From: Halocafeteria seosinensis
Taxonomy: Eukaryota; Sar; Bigyra; Bicosoecida
Assembly (NCBI GenBank): GCA_001687465.1
Contig: LVLI01000204.1
Coordinates: forward strand, 62,001 to 126,000
DNA length: 64,000 bases
Direction: 5' to 3'
Under the pieces are notes generated by a model. The model saw nothing but the letters and a program-made list of their open reading frames with translations, made no database searches and had not been told where the DNA came from. The position numbers and the translations under genes are program-made. Shown here one piece after another: positions 44,536 through 57,200 of the stretch. Within the stretch, counting starts at the first letter, position 1. Every line of letters begins with the position of its first letter.

Positions 44536-47500
44536 ATGTCGGACCGGAAAGAGGAGGAAACTTCGACGTTGGATAAGCTCAACTGCCTTGGGAGAATCCA
44601 CATGAGGCTAAAATACAAGTTGTTATTGTCTACCATGGGGACAATTGGTATTGGAACAGGGATAGCCTTGATAGCCGTTGCCATGCTGCTCGTTACAAGC
44701 TTCCCCGACTGGACGGAAAGTACAGAGAAGCGGATGCTCGACGCTGAAGAAGACAGTCTAGAGAGACTTGTTGCAGAAAAAGCGCAATTTGCCGACCTGT
44801 TCTATAAGCGGGTAGCGGGGGATCTCGATGGGATGTGTACTTACACCCAAGATATTTGGCGAGGAGCAGTTAAGCGAGACAGCACGAAGACCATAGACCT
44901 GGATGCAGACGCGGCGATGAGCAACAGTGCCTTGAATCGTATCAAGAGTGAACCAGGATGGGACGAAAGTGAAAACTGGAATCCGGACTTTTCAGGCTGG
45001 TACGGTTGTGAAAAATCCAGTCTTTCCTCCAACTGCCTCCCCGTATCATCGATTGGGGGACTAGACTCAAACGACCAGGATGTTTTGGAGAAGAGCGAAC
45101 CATTGCGACTCATTTATAAGGCTATCTGGGACGCTGGTTTTCCTCGACATTCTGAAGGGTTTTATGGTGTCGCGTTCGACGACTCGCTCGCCGCGGGTAC
45201 TGCTACTGACATGTCATCTGTCGTCAACAGCAACTACGTGCACTGGTACCCGTATTTTGACGCTTTGAATTTCGAGAACACAGAAATTTCGGAATGTGAG
45301 CTTATTGGGGGCACGGACGGATTCCTCGGGTTCACTCCTTATTGCAGAAAATGGTATGCCAACGCGGTGAATGCGGATCGAACTGATAAAATTGAGTTCA
45401 CTCCCCCATATATTTTTGCTGGGGCCAACGGGGGTCTAGGAGTGACAGCCTCAAGACGGGTGAAAGAGTATAGCAGCAGCATTAGTCCAGGGATACAAGA
45501 TCCTGGCTCACCGACAGGCAAACTTGGGGTTTGCATGACAGACTTTAATAATGCGGACGTTGATACCACTATCACCGGCGAACCAATTATCAACGAAGGT
45601 TTTGGTTTCATGATCACTGGAGACGCCACAGCCACGGTCGCGTACTCGGGAATTAACTTTGGTAATTCTCCTAAAGATCCTCCGCCTATTTGGGATTTGG
45701 TTTTCGGAGAAAGTGACAACTCTGATGATAAGCAGACTTTTAGAGATATGATTATGAATACGGTCATAAATAATGTGGAAGATAGTGACGAACGACGGAT
45801 GCAATACCAGCGAGGTGGAAACACGTGGTTCATAGCTTGGAGTGCTGTGCCTACCCCTGACTACATCGTTGCTCTTACTGTGCCGGATAAAGACATCCGG
45901 GAGCCCGTCGACGAAGCAAAGAGTGAAATCAACAATGTAATTGCCATTCTCATTGGAGTTTCCGCTGCAGTGTTTCTAGTGGTGGGTGCGATTATATTCT
46001 TCTTGACTAAGAAGCTAGCTGGAAGCATTGTCGAGCCGATCTACCTGCTTACACAACTTGTAAAGAAGATCAATAAGCGTCAATTCGATAAGGCCAACCT
46101 TCAATCATTTGTGGACGTCACTGATCCTCGTTTCGTCACGCGGGAGCTAGCCTCGTTGGACTCTATATTTCGTCAGATGTTCACTGTAGGTATTTGGCTG
46201 TTTGTAGTTTGTCTTAAGTAATTTTGTTTAAAGAGGTGCTATGGTTCAATTGCAGGCTGTGCGCGCCGGTGAAGGAAGCATCATCAAAGGAGAGTTGAAA
46301 GAAGCTGAGACCGTCTTCAATGAAGCAATGGAGTTGTTTAGGCGTCTCGGCCATATTCGAGGAATGGGGGTTTGCTATACAAACTTGGGGGCTGTCTACT
46401 TGATGAATGGCTTCCATGACAGAGCTATTGCTTATTTCCGCGATGCAGTGCAAAATGCAACTGACTTGCTGGAGCATTCTCAGGTCGGGGCGCCAACAGA
46501 AGACGCCGCAACGGTCGAGGATTCCGCAGCTGATCCTGAACCATCGAGCGGTGTGTTGAAGAGGAGTAAGACAACTCAGTTTACTCGAATGCTGAGAGAG
46601 GCTCGTGAAACTGTCCAATTCCGGAAAATAAACTTGGCCAAAGCGCTCTTGGCTAAGGCACTGTATACTATCCAGCATCTTTGCCCTCGTGAGTACAGTT
46701 CCGTATTTCCCAAGCATCCAGTTACAAGTGCCTCCCAGTCGTCCTCCGGGGAAGAGCAGAGCAAGATACTTGCTGACACTCTGAAAGATTTGAAGGAAGT
46801 TGCTCGACTGGGGATGGAGAGTCTGCACGACCTAGCCGATGCAAAGGTCGACAGGGTAAAACTTCTAGATGCACGCGCAGATGTTCTGAGAGCCCTCGTC
46901 GAAGCGATGGAATTTGAGGCACTAATAGCTGCCAAATCCGGTAACCATAAGGAACTCGTCGTGGGCGGATACTACAAGGCCCAAGCCGACGAAGAACTGG
47001 CAAAGATGTTGCAAGACATACAAATTGTCTGGCAAGAGCAGGACACCAAAGCCAAGCGCTTATATACTCGGGCCAAGGATAATGATGAAAAGGTTAAAGA
47101 GTTACAGAACGCCAAATACTTCGCGATGGCTGCTCATGCTCGTTTTCTTTTGGCCGAAAAACAGACACAGCACTGCGTGGATATGTTGCATCACATCTTC
47201 AGCACCAGTGAGACCATGGGCGGCGGTGTCCTTCGACAGTGTGCAGAAGACATGTCTTTGGCACTGTACCGTTTGGGGCATGTAGATGCCGCTAAGAAGG
47301 TTAGGCAAGAGTCCTGCTCAGGACTCTTGCCGCCGCGCAACTTTTGTTTCCTTCTGGACACTAGCGGGAGCATGGCGAATCTAATCGATAGTGCTGTTGA
47401 CAATCTTGCACGGTTGTACGATCAACATGTTAAGCACCGGGACAGTCTGGCAGTGTTCACTTACGATACTACGGCGAGATTACGTATCCCAAAGCGGAAA

Positions 47501-47991
47501 AAGGGGACAGGAAAACAGGTATGGTTGTAAATTAGCAATATCGCCGTAACACTGAGGCGAAATTGACAGTGTGTGTTTGTTGAAATTGTTTGCAGGCGGA
47601 AACTCTCCGGAATGACATAAAGGCTTTGAATAAAGTCCAAGGCCTTACTGCTTGCTATGATGCCATCTGGTTGGCCCTGGACGAATTGAAGGATGCCGAT
47701 ACCAAGACGGAGGACATCATTGTCTGCCTAACCGATGGAAGTGACAACCGCAGCAAGCATAAACTAAATGATTTGTGTCGCCGTATCAAAAGAGACTACT
47801 ACGATCGCGTCATGGTTATTGTGATAGCCCTTGGCAGCCTTAGAAACCGCGATGACCTGCGAAACATAACGAGGATGTCTAAGCATGGAGCTTTCATTGA
47901 AGCCGCTGCCGGTATTGAGGAAATGGACCAAGCTTTCCATCAAGTATCCGAGGCTATCTCTAGCGTTAGTGTTAGAATTGAGAGTATGTGA
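44536..47991 (+). CDS. dCache-HAMP-TPR-VWA membrane sensor protein, copy 1
   Basis: A 1102-residue protein from exons 44536-46185, 46256-47518 and 47596-47991. Order of parts: a cytoplasmic N-tail; TM1 at about 27-55; a large extracellular double-Cache-type region (FYGVAFDDSL, HWYPYFDALNFENT, EFTPPYIFAGANGGLGVT, YIVALTVPDKDIREPVDEAK); TM2 at about 472-500; a HAMP-like linker (EPIYLLTQLVKKINKRQF, ELASLDSIFRQMFT); two TPR-like helical pairs (GELKEAETVFNEAMELFRRL, NLGAVYLMNGFHDRAIAYF); a long helical region; and a C-terminal VWA domain from about 905. The VWA MIDAS residues are complete: DTSGSM, the Thr in GLTACYDA and the Asp in LTDGSD. It looks like a ligand-gated membrane receptor that signals through a metal-dependent protein-binding domain. 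No kinase, cyclase or phosphatase is present. The ligand is unknown. Confidence 0.88.
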
Positions 47992-48883
47992 TGCCTCGCT
48001 AAGCTAGGGAATACACCATAGTTGTAGATGCACTTGTCGACTAGACTCATCGGTAAACGTATTTTTCGCCGTTATTATGTTCCCAGAGTCCCGTCAGAAT
48101 CCTTCCAGTGTACCATGAAATAGTCAGTCGGTAGGCCATAAGTCACACACTCGTACGTGTGCGCCAATGGGTTGTAGGGAATTGAGTCATTTCACAAGTC
48201 AACTGGTAACTCCATATATATTCGTATGAAACGCTGCACTATATAGTGTAGCGTACCCTCAAAAAATTGTGATTCCGGATGGAATGTGCCTAGCAAAATT
48301 GTTGCCTACCAGGCAGAATTCTTGCCGCTTGTATTGGTAAGACTGACTTGGAATCAGGAACTGCGCTAGGCCGCTAAGGACGTACTTCGGTTCCCAGACG
48401 AAGAACACGTGCCGAAGTTGAAGTTGGCATGCGACCTACACTTTGTCCCTTGATTACTCCAGACCAGGCAGGTTTGTTTGGAATGTACTGCGTCTACGGT
48501 CTGAAGCATGTATGTGTGCTCACTTAGTTTGTGTCTTGGGTCGCGGGGAGACGCATAAAAGAGGCAAACGAGGCGTTCCGGCGAACAGAAGGAGACTCCT
48601 GGTCCTGTAAGTACATTGTCTTTGTTGTCCCCCCCCTTTTTTTTCAGTCCATATTATACACACGATTACTAACACTCCACTGCACTTAGTTTCGCGGGAA
48701 CATTCGCTCTGAGTGCCCTGTGGACGGACAAAAACACCTCCGGAGGGGATCGCCGGGGGAATCGCCACCGCCAACACTCCGGTGAATTCCACGAAGTCCC
48801 ATTACCATGATTCCATGTCGTTTACGGTGTTTCTGACTATTGCAGAAGGTTCAGTGAAATATCCCCGTGGTTTCTTACCGAAA
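47992..48883. other. Intergenic region between the two sensor paralogues
   Basis: About 890 bases separate copy 1 stop and copy 2 start. They hold a poly-C/poly-T tract near 48630-48646. Plus-strand frame continues upstream of the copy 2 ATG to 48713 but without an earlier ATG, so this part is taken as 5' UTR. No further gene is seen. Confidence 0.5.
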
Positions 48884-51800
48884 ATGAAGGCGGAAAAGGA
48901 AAAAAATGAAGGCGATCCCATGGACGCGCTCAACTGCATTGGGCGAATCCACATGAGGCTCAAGTACAAATTGCTACTTTCCACTGTAGGAACAATTGTG
49001 TTCGGAACGAGCATTGCAATTGCGTGCATTGCTGGACTGCTGCTGACGAGATTTCCCGAGTGGACCAAGAGCACTGAGAAACGAATGTTGAGTGCTGAGG
49101 AAGATAGCTTGGAACGACTAGCTCGTGAGAAGGCACAGTTCGCGGATCTCTTCTACAACCGGGTGGCCGGAGACCTCAATGGCATATGTACTTTCACACA
49201 AGATCTTTGGCGCGGTGCAGCGAAACGAGCTCCGGGCGAAACTATTGATTTGGCAAGTGCCGCAGCAATGAACAAAAGCGCCTTGAATGTTATCAAAGCC
49301 AAGGACGGATGGGACGACTCTGAGAATTGGAATCCCAATTTTTCAGGTTGGTACGGGTGTGAAAAGGATGAAGCGGGAGCTTCTCGGTGTTTTCCAGTAA
49401 GAAACTCCAGCTACTTGACAGAAAAGGATTTAGAGGTGCTTGAAAAAAGTGAACCCTTACGGCTTATTTACAAGGCAATTTGGCAGGCCGATTTTCCAGC
49501 TCATTCAGAAGGGTTTTACTCTGTGGCGTTTGATGATGCTTTTGCTGCAAAACATGTGGATGACAAATACAATATGTCAGCAGTTGTTGACGCGAATTTT
49601 GTTCACTGGTTTCCATATTTCGATGCTCTAAACTTTGAGAATACGAAGATCTCAGAATGCGAATTGATACCGGATATTGAGGATGTATTCGAGGGCTATA
49701 CGCCGTATTGCCGTAAATGGTATGCCAATGCCGTACAGGCTGCACAAGAGGGAGCCGATCAAAATGGGACGATAGAGTTTACTCCCCCATATATCTTCGC
49801 TGGTGCGAATGGTGGACTGGGAGTGACATCTTCTCGGCGCGTCAGGCACTATGTCAATAATGACAACAGTCCGGGCATACAGACACCGCCTAATGCTGAT
49901 TCCACTCCCCTGGGCGTATGCATGGCTGATTTTGACAACCAAGACGTTGATACAAGCATTACAGGTGAGTCCATTCTTAATGAAGGCTTTGGGTTCATGA
50001 TAACTGTCAATGCCGAGGCTACTGTCGCATTCAAGGGCATCAATTTTGGTAGTTCGCCGAAAAACCCTCCTCCCATTTGGGACCTTGTTTTTGGAGAGAA
50101 CGATGACTCTGAAGATAAGGATAATTTTAGAAGTTTGATCGAGAACACCGTGATAACGAGTCTCACCGCGGCTGACGTGAAACGCGCTCAATATCAACGT
50201 GGAGGAGACACATGGTTTATTGCATGGGAGTTTGTTCGGACGCCTCAGTATATCGTAGCGCTTACGGTGCCAGATAAAGACATCCGGGAACCCGTGGACG
50301 AAGCAAAAAGCAGTATTAATGAGGTGATCGGTACTCTGGTCGGGGTATCTGCAGCTGTTTTCGTAGTTCTCGGCGTCATTGTATTCTTCTTAACAAAGAG
50401 ATTTGCGGGAAGTATAGTCCGCCCTATTCATTTGCTCACACAGTTGGTCAGGAAGATCAATAAGAAGCGTTTTGACACTGGTAATCTGCAGTCGTTTATG
50501 GAGGTTACAGATCCGCGGTTTATTACGAAAGAATTAGCCTCTCTGGATTCCATTTTCCGGCAAATGTTCACGGTAAGTATCTGAACTGCAGCGTCCGTTG
50601 ATGAATGGTTCTGTTTTATTGTTGTACATTGTACGTTTATATCGCTCAGGCTGTTCAAGCGGGGGAAGGGAGTATTGTTAAAGGTGAACTAAAAGAAGCG
50701 GAAAGTGTATTTCTCGAGGCGTCAGAACTCTTCCGCCGTCTCGGACACACTCGAGGATTGGGGGTTTGTCAGACGAATTTGGGGGCTGTGTACTTGATGA
50801 ATGGGTTTTACGAGAAGGCTATTCGCTCCTTTCGTGATGCTGTACAAAACGCTAGCGATCTACTGAAATATACCCAAGGAGCAACTACGGAAGAAGTTGA
50901 CGAGGAAGAGGAAGAAAAGGAGACGACACATAAGACAAACCCAATTCATACCTCCGACACGAATAACTCATCTCCGAGGAACTCACGCCCAGGTATTGTT
51001 AGGCGTACGAAAAAATCTCACTTTGAGCGGATGAGGAGAGAAGCTCGCGAAACTATCCAGTTTCGGAAGATTAATCTGGCCAAAGCGCTGTTGGCAAAGG
51101 CAAAGGATACAATTCAACGACTATGCCCTGCTGAGTTTGATGCGACGTATTTTGAGCAGAGGCAAAGACTGGCGAACCAAAACTTCGATCGTGTCCTGAA
51201 AAGTTTAAAGCAAGAATCGGCCCCTGCAAGCGAGGCGACGAGTGAAGATTCTCAGGAGACTCTCGATAAAGTTCTCATAGATTTGAAAGAAGTAGCGCGC
51301 CTAGGAATTGACAGTTTGCACGAGTTAGCTGGTGCTAAAGTTAATCGAGTGAAAATTTTGGATGCCCGCGCGGACGTTCTGAGAGCATTGCTTGAAGCAA
51401 TGGAATACGAAGCTCTAATATCAGCCAAGGGAGGAGGGCATAAGGAGCTTGTAGTCGGTGGATACTATAAAGCACAAGCAGATGATGAGTTGGAGAAAAT
51501 GCTCCAAGATATTCAGCATGTTTGGCAAGAAGAAAACAACAAGAATAAGATGCTGTACACACGTGCGAAAGACAATGATGAAAGGAGAAAAGCATTACAG
51601 AACGCAAAGCATTTCGCCATGGCTGCTCATGCTCGCTTTCTGCTTGCTGAAAACCAACCGCATCACACTGTCAATATGCTTCATCATATTTTCACTACTA
51701 GTGAAACAATGGGTGGTGGTGTTCTTCGGCAATGCGCAGAAGACATGTGCTTGGCGTTATTCCGGATGGGCTATAAGGATCACGCCAAGCGTGTTGATGA

Positions 51801-52498
51801 GGAAGCATATGCGGGCCTTCAACCCTCCCGGAATTTCTGCTTCCTCCTGGATACCAGTGGTAGCATGACTCAGCTAATTAAGCATGCTGTTGAGAACCTT
51901 GCACGCCTATATGATAAGCATATTAAGCACCGCGATAGTCTAGCTGTGTTCACGTTTGACTCAGCAGCGAGGTTGCGCATTCCGAAACGCCCGAAAGGCA
52001 CCGGACGTGAGGTATGTAACTAGCAATTGATACTCTTATTTATCTGAATATCGAGTTTAGGTTTTGTTTCGCTCCATTTTGTTCCAGGCTCAAGCTCTTA
52101 GGCAGGACATTGTAGGTCTTACGAAAGTTGGAGGCCTTACTGCGTGCTATGATGCACTTTGGTTGGCGTTAGACGAATTAAGCGACGCGGGCACCGAGAC
52201 AGAAGACATTATCGTGTGTTTGACGGATGGAAGTGACAATCGAAGCCGGCATACACTAAGTGAACTGTGTGGACGCATCCGAGAGGACTACTACGATCGC
52301 GTAATGGTAATCGTGATCGCTCTGGGTCGCCTGCACAACCGGGAGGATCTCCGGGAGGTAACAAAGAGCTGCAAGCATGGAGCTTTCATTGAAGCAGCGG
52401 CCGATGTCGAGGATATGGGTAAGGCCTTTAAAGAAGTATCAAATACTATTTCCCGTGCAGGTACTTCTAACATCAGCGTTCGACTGGAGACTATGTAA
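48884..52498 (+). CDS. dCache-HAMP-TPR-VWA membrane sensor protein, copy 2
   Basis: A 1153-residue tandem paralogue of the preceding gene, from exons 48884-50572, 50650-52011 and 52088-52498. Both introns sit at the same codon positions as in copy 1: after the helix ending RQMFT and inside the VWA domain. All domains match in order: TM1, double Cache with EFTPPYIFAGANGGLGVT and VALTVPDKDIREPVDEAK, TM2, HAMP-like linker, TPR, helical linker with HKELVVGGYYKAQAD, and VWA with DTSGSM, GLTACYDA and LTDGSD. The Cache core and VWA are well conserved, while the stretch after the TPR pair carries an extra acidic Ser/Thr-rich insertion (TTEEVDEEEEEKETT) absent in copy 1. A later start at MDALNC is possible. 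The pair may bind different ligands or form heteromers; this is inference. Confidence 0.88.
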
Positions 52499-52572
52499 TA
52501 TTCGGGGAAAACCTCCGACAATAGCACATCTTCCAAAATAAGTTGTCACTCTCTATACAAACAAACTAGTAT

Positions 52573-53177
52573 CTAACGCTGATTTTTTGCCACCTGTTCT
52601 ATCTGGCTTTTAATATTCGGTGCGATAGTTTCATCAAATTGCTTCAACTTATCCTCTAGGACGGGACCAACACACTTCTCGAAATCTCGCTGAGCCGCAT
52701 TTTGGTCGACGTTTCCTGAGCTCATTTGAGATTTGTACTGGTCTTGTATCTGGTCTTGGCATTCTTGCACCGACCTCTGCACTCTGTTTTGCCATCCTTG
52801 TAACTCGTTGCTGAGGATTTCCTGAGCCTGTTGAAGTGGCTGCTGACAATTTTTGACGCAGTTTTCCTTTTCGTCCATACTCGTGTTGGTGTTACTAGCA
52901 CAATTTATGCAGCAATTGTACATGGACACCTGCAGCATTGGTCACACACACACAAGGTGAATAAACACCACTGACACATAAACTTTCTTCCATATTTAGA
53001 AGACTCCATAACGAACAAGTGACCTCCTTCTCCTCCCCCTTTGGAACCGGCTACCTTATGGGCGGGAAACTGGGGCACGAGACGTACCTCCATGCGGCGT
53101 AAGACTTCTTTATCGAGCTTATCGACTGTCTGCTTGACAGCATTCTGCAGGCGATTTTGGAGATCTTCCGCGGACAT
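52573..53177 (-). CDS. FAM136A: FAM136A-like mitochondrial protein
   Basis: A 148-residue protein from exons 53177-53088 and 52929-52573. FAM136A proteins are small helical proteins of the mitochondrial intermembrane space with paired cysteines. Here the pattern is YNCCINCAS, then ENCVKNCQQPL, a single Cys in QECQDQ, and KCVGPVLED, so the CX3C pairing is partly kept and the third and fourth pairs appear degenerate. The body is amphipathic helix (LQNAVKQTVDKLDKEVLRRM, LQQAQEILSNELQGWQNRVQ). The 158-base intron is longer than most here. The gene is divergent from ALKBH7, 253 bases away; both products are mitochondrial, so a shared promoter region may co-regulate them. Confidence 0.85.
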
Positions 53178-53430
53178 TTTCTATCCCTCTAACACACTTT
53201 GACGGTCGCAACGATGATACACAATCAACCCTGTATGTCATGTCTCATACGATACTAAACGAATTCTTCCTCTATAAAGCCTGCTGTGTCCCATTATGGC
53301 ACCAAAAGTTCGGAACACCCCCAAAAGTATGCGAAAAGATTGTCGTCTCGGTATCGCGGTTCATCAAGCTGCCTCTTTGATGGCTTACAATCAAGTTTAG
53401 AGTACTGATGACAATCTCTTGTTTTGGGAG

Positions 53431-54186
53431 ATGAATCGTGGCAGCTATGGACGAGGCGTCCTATGGCGATTGGCCAGCAGCATGAGCCTGTGGTGGCGTA
53501 AGACTGGAGCCACGAGCCTCCGTGGAACTCCTGTATACAAGCGTCCATGGCTCCCCAGGCCATGTGCAGCATACCACGTCAGCACCACGACGTCAATCAT
53601 GCACAAACTCACGACAGCCAGAGATGACGACGACATGCGGTCTCGGGGAGTTCAGATTTTCCCAGACTTCATTACGCCAGCGGAGGAGACCACGTTGTAT
53701 GAATACTTCCACAAACAACTGCGCAAGCGCAAATACGAAAGAGATCACTGGGATGGCGTCATCGAAGCCTACCGTGAGCTTCAAAGAACTATTGCCGCGA
53801 TGCCGGAAGAAGCTCAACACATTGTGGAGAGATGCAGAGAGGCGGCGTTTCGACCGGGGGCCGTTGTGCAGCCACAAGTCCACATTCTGGACTTGGCTCC
53901 CGATGGCTACATTGATTTCCATGTAGACAGTGTCAAGTTTTCTGGTGATCACGTCGTCGGACTTTGCTTACTATCGGATGCCGTGATGCGACTGAGACAT
54001 GAGCAGACCTCGGAAACAGTGGATTTATTTCTTCCACGACGGTCACTCTACTGCTTAAGAGACGAAGCACGATACGAGTTCGCACATGCAATTCTCCGAA
54101 ACGAAGAAGCAACATTTGAAGATAAACCCATAGCGCGAGATCGCCGAATTACCATGATGTTACGGGATGAAGTTGTTACCCAATGA
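53431..54186 (+). CDS. ALKBH7: ALKBH7-type mitochondrial 2-oxoglutarate/Fe(II) dioxygenase
   Basis: A 251-residue AlkB-family dioxygenase, intron-free. The first 60 residues are basic and Ser/Arg-rich (MNRGSYGRGVLWRL, WWRKTGATSLRG), typical of a matrix presequence. The iron ligands are H164 and D166 in IDFHVDSVKFSGDHVVGL and H219 in YEFAHAIL; Arg residues in RDRRITMMLRD would bind 2-oxoglutarate. HVDSVKF, GLCLLSDAVMRL and SLYCLRDEARYEF match ALKBH7, which acts in mitochondria and is linked to programmed necrosis and fatty-acid metabolism in animals. The ATG at 53431 is used; an in-frame TTG lies upstream. It ends 23 bases from the APC2 stop. Confidence 0.93.
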   Translation: MNRGSYGRGVLWRLASSMSLWWRKTGATSLRGTPVYKRPWLPRPCAAYHVSTTTSIMHKLTTARDDDDMRSRGVQIFPDFITPAEETTLYEYFHKQLRKRKYERDHWDGVIEAYRELQRTIAAMPEEAQHIVERCREAAFRPGAVVQPQVHILDLAPDGYIDFHVDSVKFSGDHVVGLCLLSDAVMRLRHEQTSETVDLFLPRRSLYCLRDEARYEFAHAILRNEEATFEDKPIARDRRITMMLRDEVVTQ

Positions 54187-54209
54187 ATCTAGCATCGGCC
54201 GTCTTACTG

Positions 54210-57200
54210 TTACGCCGGTTTGAAGTTTCCGTCCTCCAGGGATATCTTTTCCTCTTGCACGAGTTTCATCAAGAATCTGTGGAGTTCCTCGGGATCTTTA
54301 TCGTCTGTAGGATTTGAAATGCAGTCTGAGAAGATTGGACACAGCAAGTGAAGAATGTAGAAACTTACAGGTTTGCGTGTCTCCGGCCATGAAAAATTTC
54401 AATTTTTGATGAATCTGTTCCAAAGACATGGACATGAAGGTCTTCAGCATTCCTAGTATGAAGTTTTCGCACATCCTCATTTGTTCGATATCTTCTTCAC
54501 TCTGGCCGGCAGTTTCTTCTTCAGCTTCTTCCAGAAAAGATCTATCCGCTGACTTAGTGGCTTCTTGGACAAGGAAATACGTTTCCGGTTCTGCTGCGGC
54601 ATCTCGCTCAATGATTCCATTTCTTGTCCAGAATGTCAACGCTTGGCGCGTCTCGTTGGAGGGCAACTCTATGCACTCGGCTAACTGTTCTAAAGTCCAT
54701 TTATGCTGCTCTTGGAAATGTAACATAATGGAGGCTTGCAGGAAAGACACTTGGGGTTCCCAGTCTTCCTCGCCCTCGCGCTCCACTCGCAAACGCACGT
54801 GGCCTGAACTCTTGAGCCATTTAACGTAGCGGGGATTTTTCGCTTTGGCGTACGCACTCGAATAGAGCTCCAGTCGGTCTTCTAGTGAGGGGTGGAGTTT
54901 AAAATCAGTCTGTTGCGTGAATGATGGCCAGTAGTAGTCGGAAACTACCTTTGCTTGAGGCAGCATGGAGAACTGGTCTTGCGTAATGTAATCGGACTTT
55001 ATGGTTTGCATCAGTCGCTTGCTGTCTGTCATATCTTTGATCATTACCTCACAACTGTGAAGCTTCGCCTCACCAAACAACATTTTGAGAAGCTCAAGTG
55101 TTTGGAGTTCTTCGTCCACATCGAAGCCCTCTTTGGATACTAATTTCTCCGAGAGCATCGAGCGATATGTTTTCACTAATATCTCTACGGAATCGAACAT
55201 GTTTAAAACAAGACTTAGACTGTCTTGGAATCGGAAATTGCTCGGGAGATTCGGGTCGGCTTCTACAGGCTCCGGGTTCCAGACTAGGTTGTGCGAACCA
55301 GCGGCAATCCATTCATCTTCACCTTGTTCCGAAGGCTGCCATACACCTGTTTGTTGTCTTGACAATAATGCTTGGTACAACTGCAGTGAACTACGACTTC
55401 TGACGCTTTCGTTTAGGCTTATGAGAAAGCATCAATTTACTTACCTCATGCTCACCCTCGGAATCTGTCAAAGCTTGAATCACACAGGATGCAGCGTCCT
55501 TTCTTTGGCACATAAAGTCCTTTACAGGTCCGAAGGTGCGCTGAAGGACTATGCCAGAGGGATCTAACACTCGGAGAGCCTGAATCCTCAAACAAAATTT
55601 GACTCGCAAACGTAGTATTGTAATCCTGGAAACGTGTCTGCTTACCTTAACCATAAGTAGTAAAGCAGTCAACACTTGGGAGGTGGCAGCTCCGGCGTGA
55701 AGAAGACGCTCCTCGAGGGCAGTCTTAATGGCCTCAATGATAGTCTCGTACATTCCAGTAAACTGTAGAAAGCAAAGGCTCATCAGAAAGTTCGGTAGAG
55801 CAGTCCCTTATTACCGCTACGTACTCGGAGAGCCCAGTGAAGTTCCACAAGTTGCGAAGTAGAAGATGGATAGGTCTTGATCAGTTCAAAGACCTGATCG
55901 CACCGCCTTGTAACAAATGAGGTCAGCAACGTCATCACAACTGCACATTGACGAAACACGAGCAACAAAGTGTTATCTCTTCAATTTTGTGCATCCGGTG
56001 AAGCGACTTACCCTTGGAGCACATGCGAGACATGTTATGTTCTGATGCCCATTCTGTTTGTGATATACCATGCTCTTGCTTCTCGACATGGGAAAGTTTT
56101 GACATGTATGACCAAATTTCCGACGAGCTGCCACTACAAAGCAGCAAGCGGTTCAGAGTCCACAAATTACTATTCTCGCTGCTGAGAGGCGTCGATGTGC
56201 CGCACTTGGGAGGTTCCCACGAGAACAATATATTGTAAAGTTTCATTTCGTGCTGTCCCAGTTCCTCAGAATGAACTGTTTCGGGTATGCCACACCAGTA
56301 GCCGGCTATGCTTGAACGGTGCTTCATTTCGCGAAAAATGGCATCGTAAGAGGATTGCACGCCGACGTTAAGACAATGGAACCAACTGAGAACAAATATA
56401 CGGAGATATTCCAACACAGTCTGTACCAGATTAGTATCTTCAAATATATCGTCTTCTCGGCACACTCGGTTTACAAGAGACTTTATATGCTCGTTGAGGA
56501 TATCAGAAATCATCACAGACCGGAGCTCATGTCCATCAATCTTCGCCAATGCGTTGTGGAAGCAAAGCACTGAGTACAAAAAGTGCGATTTTCCAGAGCT
56601 TTGATCCCCCGTCATATCTTGATCTTCATCTTCGTCCTCTTCACTTTCTTCACCATCATTCGGAAACAAAGACTTGATGATATCAGCCGCGGAGCTGCGT
56701 CGTTGTAATCTTTGGTCTGCAACCGCTGCCCCAAAATATAGTCCAAGTACCTTCAAAATACCCTGGTCATCTGGTACATCCGATTGCAATTTATTTTGGA
56801 TAGTATCCCCAGCAGTTTGGATATATTCGTTAAAGGATTGAGTATCATTTCCAGCAGTAGATTGCATAAAGTGGTCGTAAAGCATTCGCACCCATACTAA
56901 TAAGCTCTTCCGGTAAATTGCGCGTAGAATCGCTTCGACGTTCTGCGAGGTTCAGAATAAGAAGTAGAGTTCTTTTGTTGTACCCGATACTCTGAGTAGT
57001 TACCATACCTCAGGGAAGAGTTGATGATGTATGAGGTTCACTATGTCCATTTCGTACTGCTTTTCAGTCATGACATAGTACTCCATGTCATTGACTTTTT
57101 CTTGGTCGATACTAAATGAAGGAGATATCTTCCGATGCTTCAGTTCTCGATCATGTGAATCCATTTCAAAGAAGTGGGAAGAAAGGGTCCAGTATCCTTG

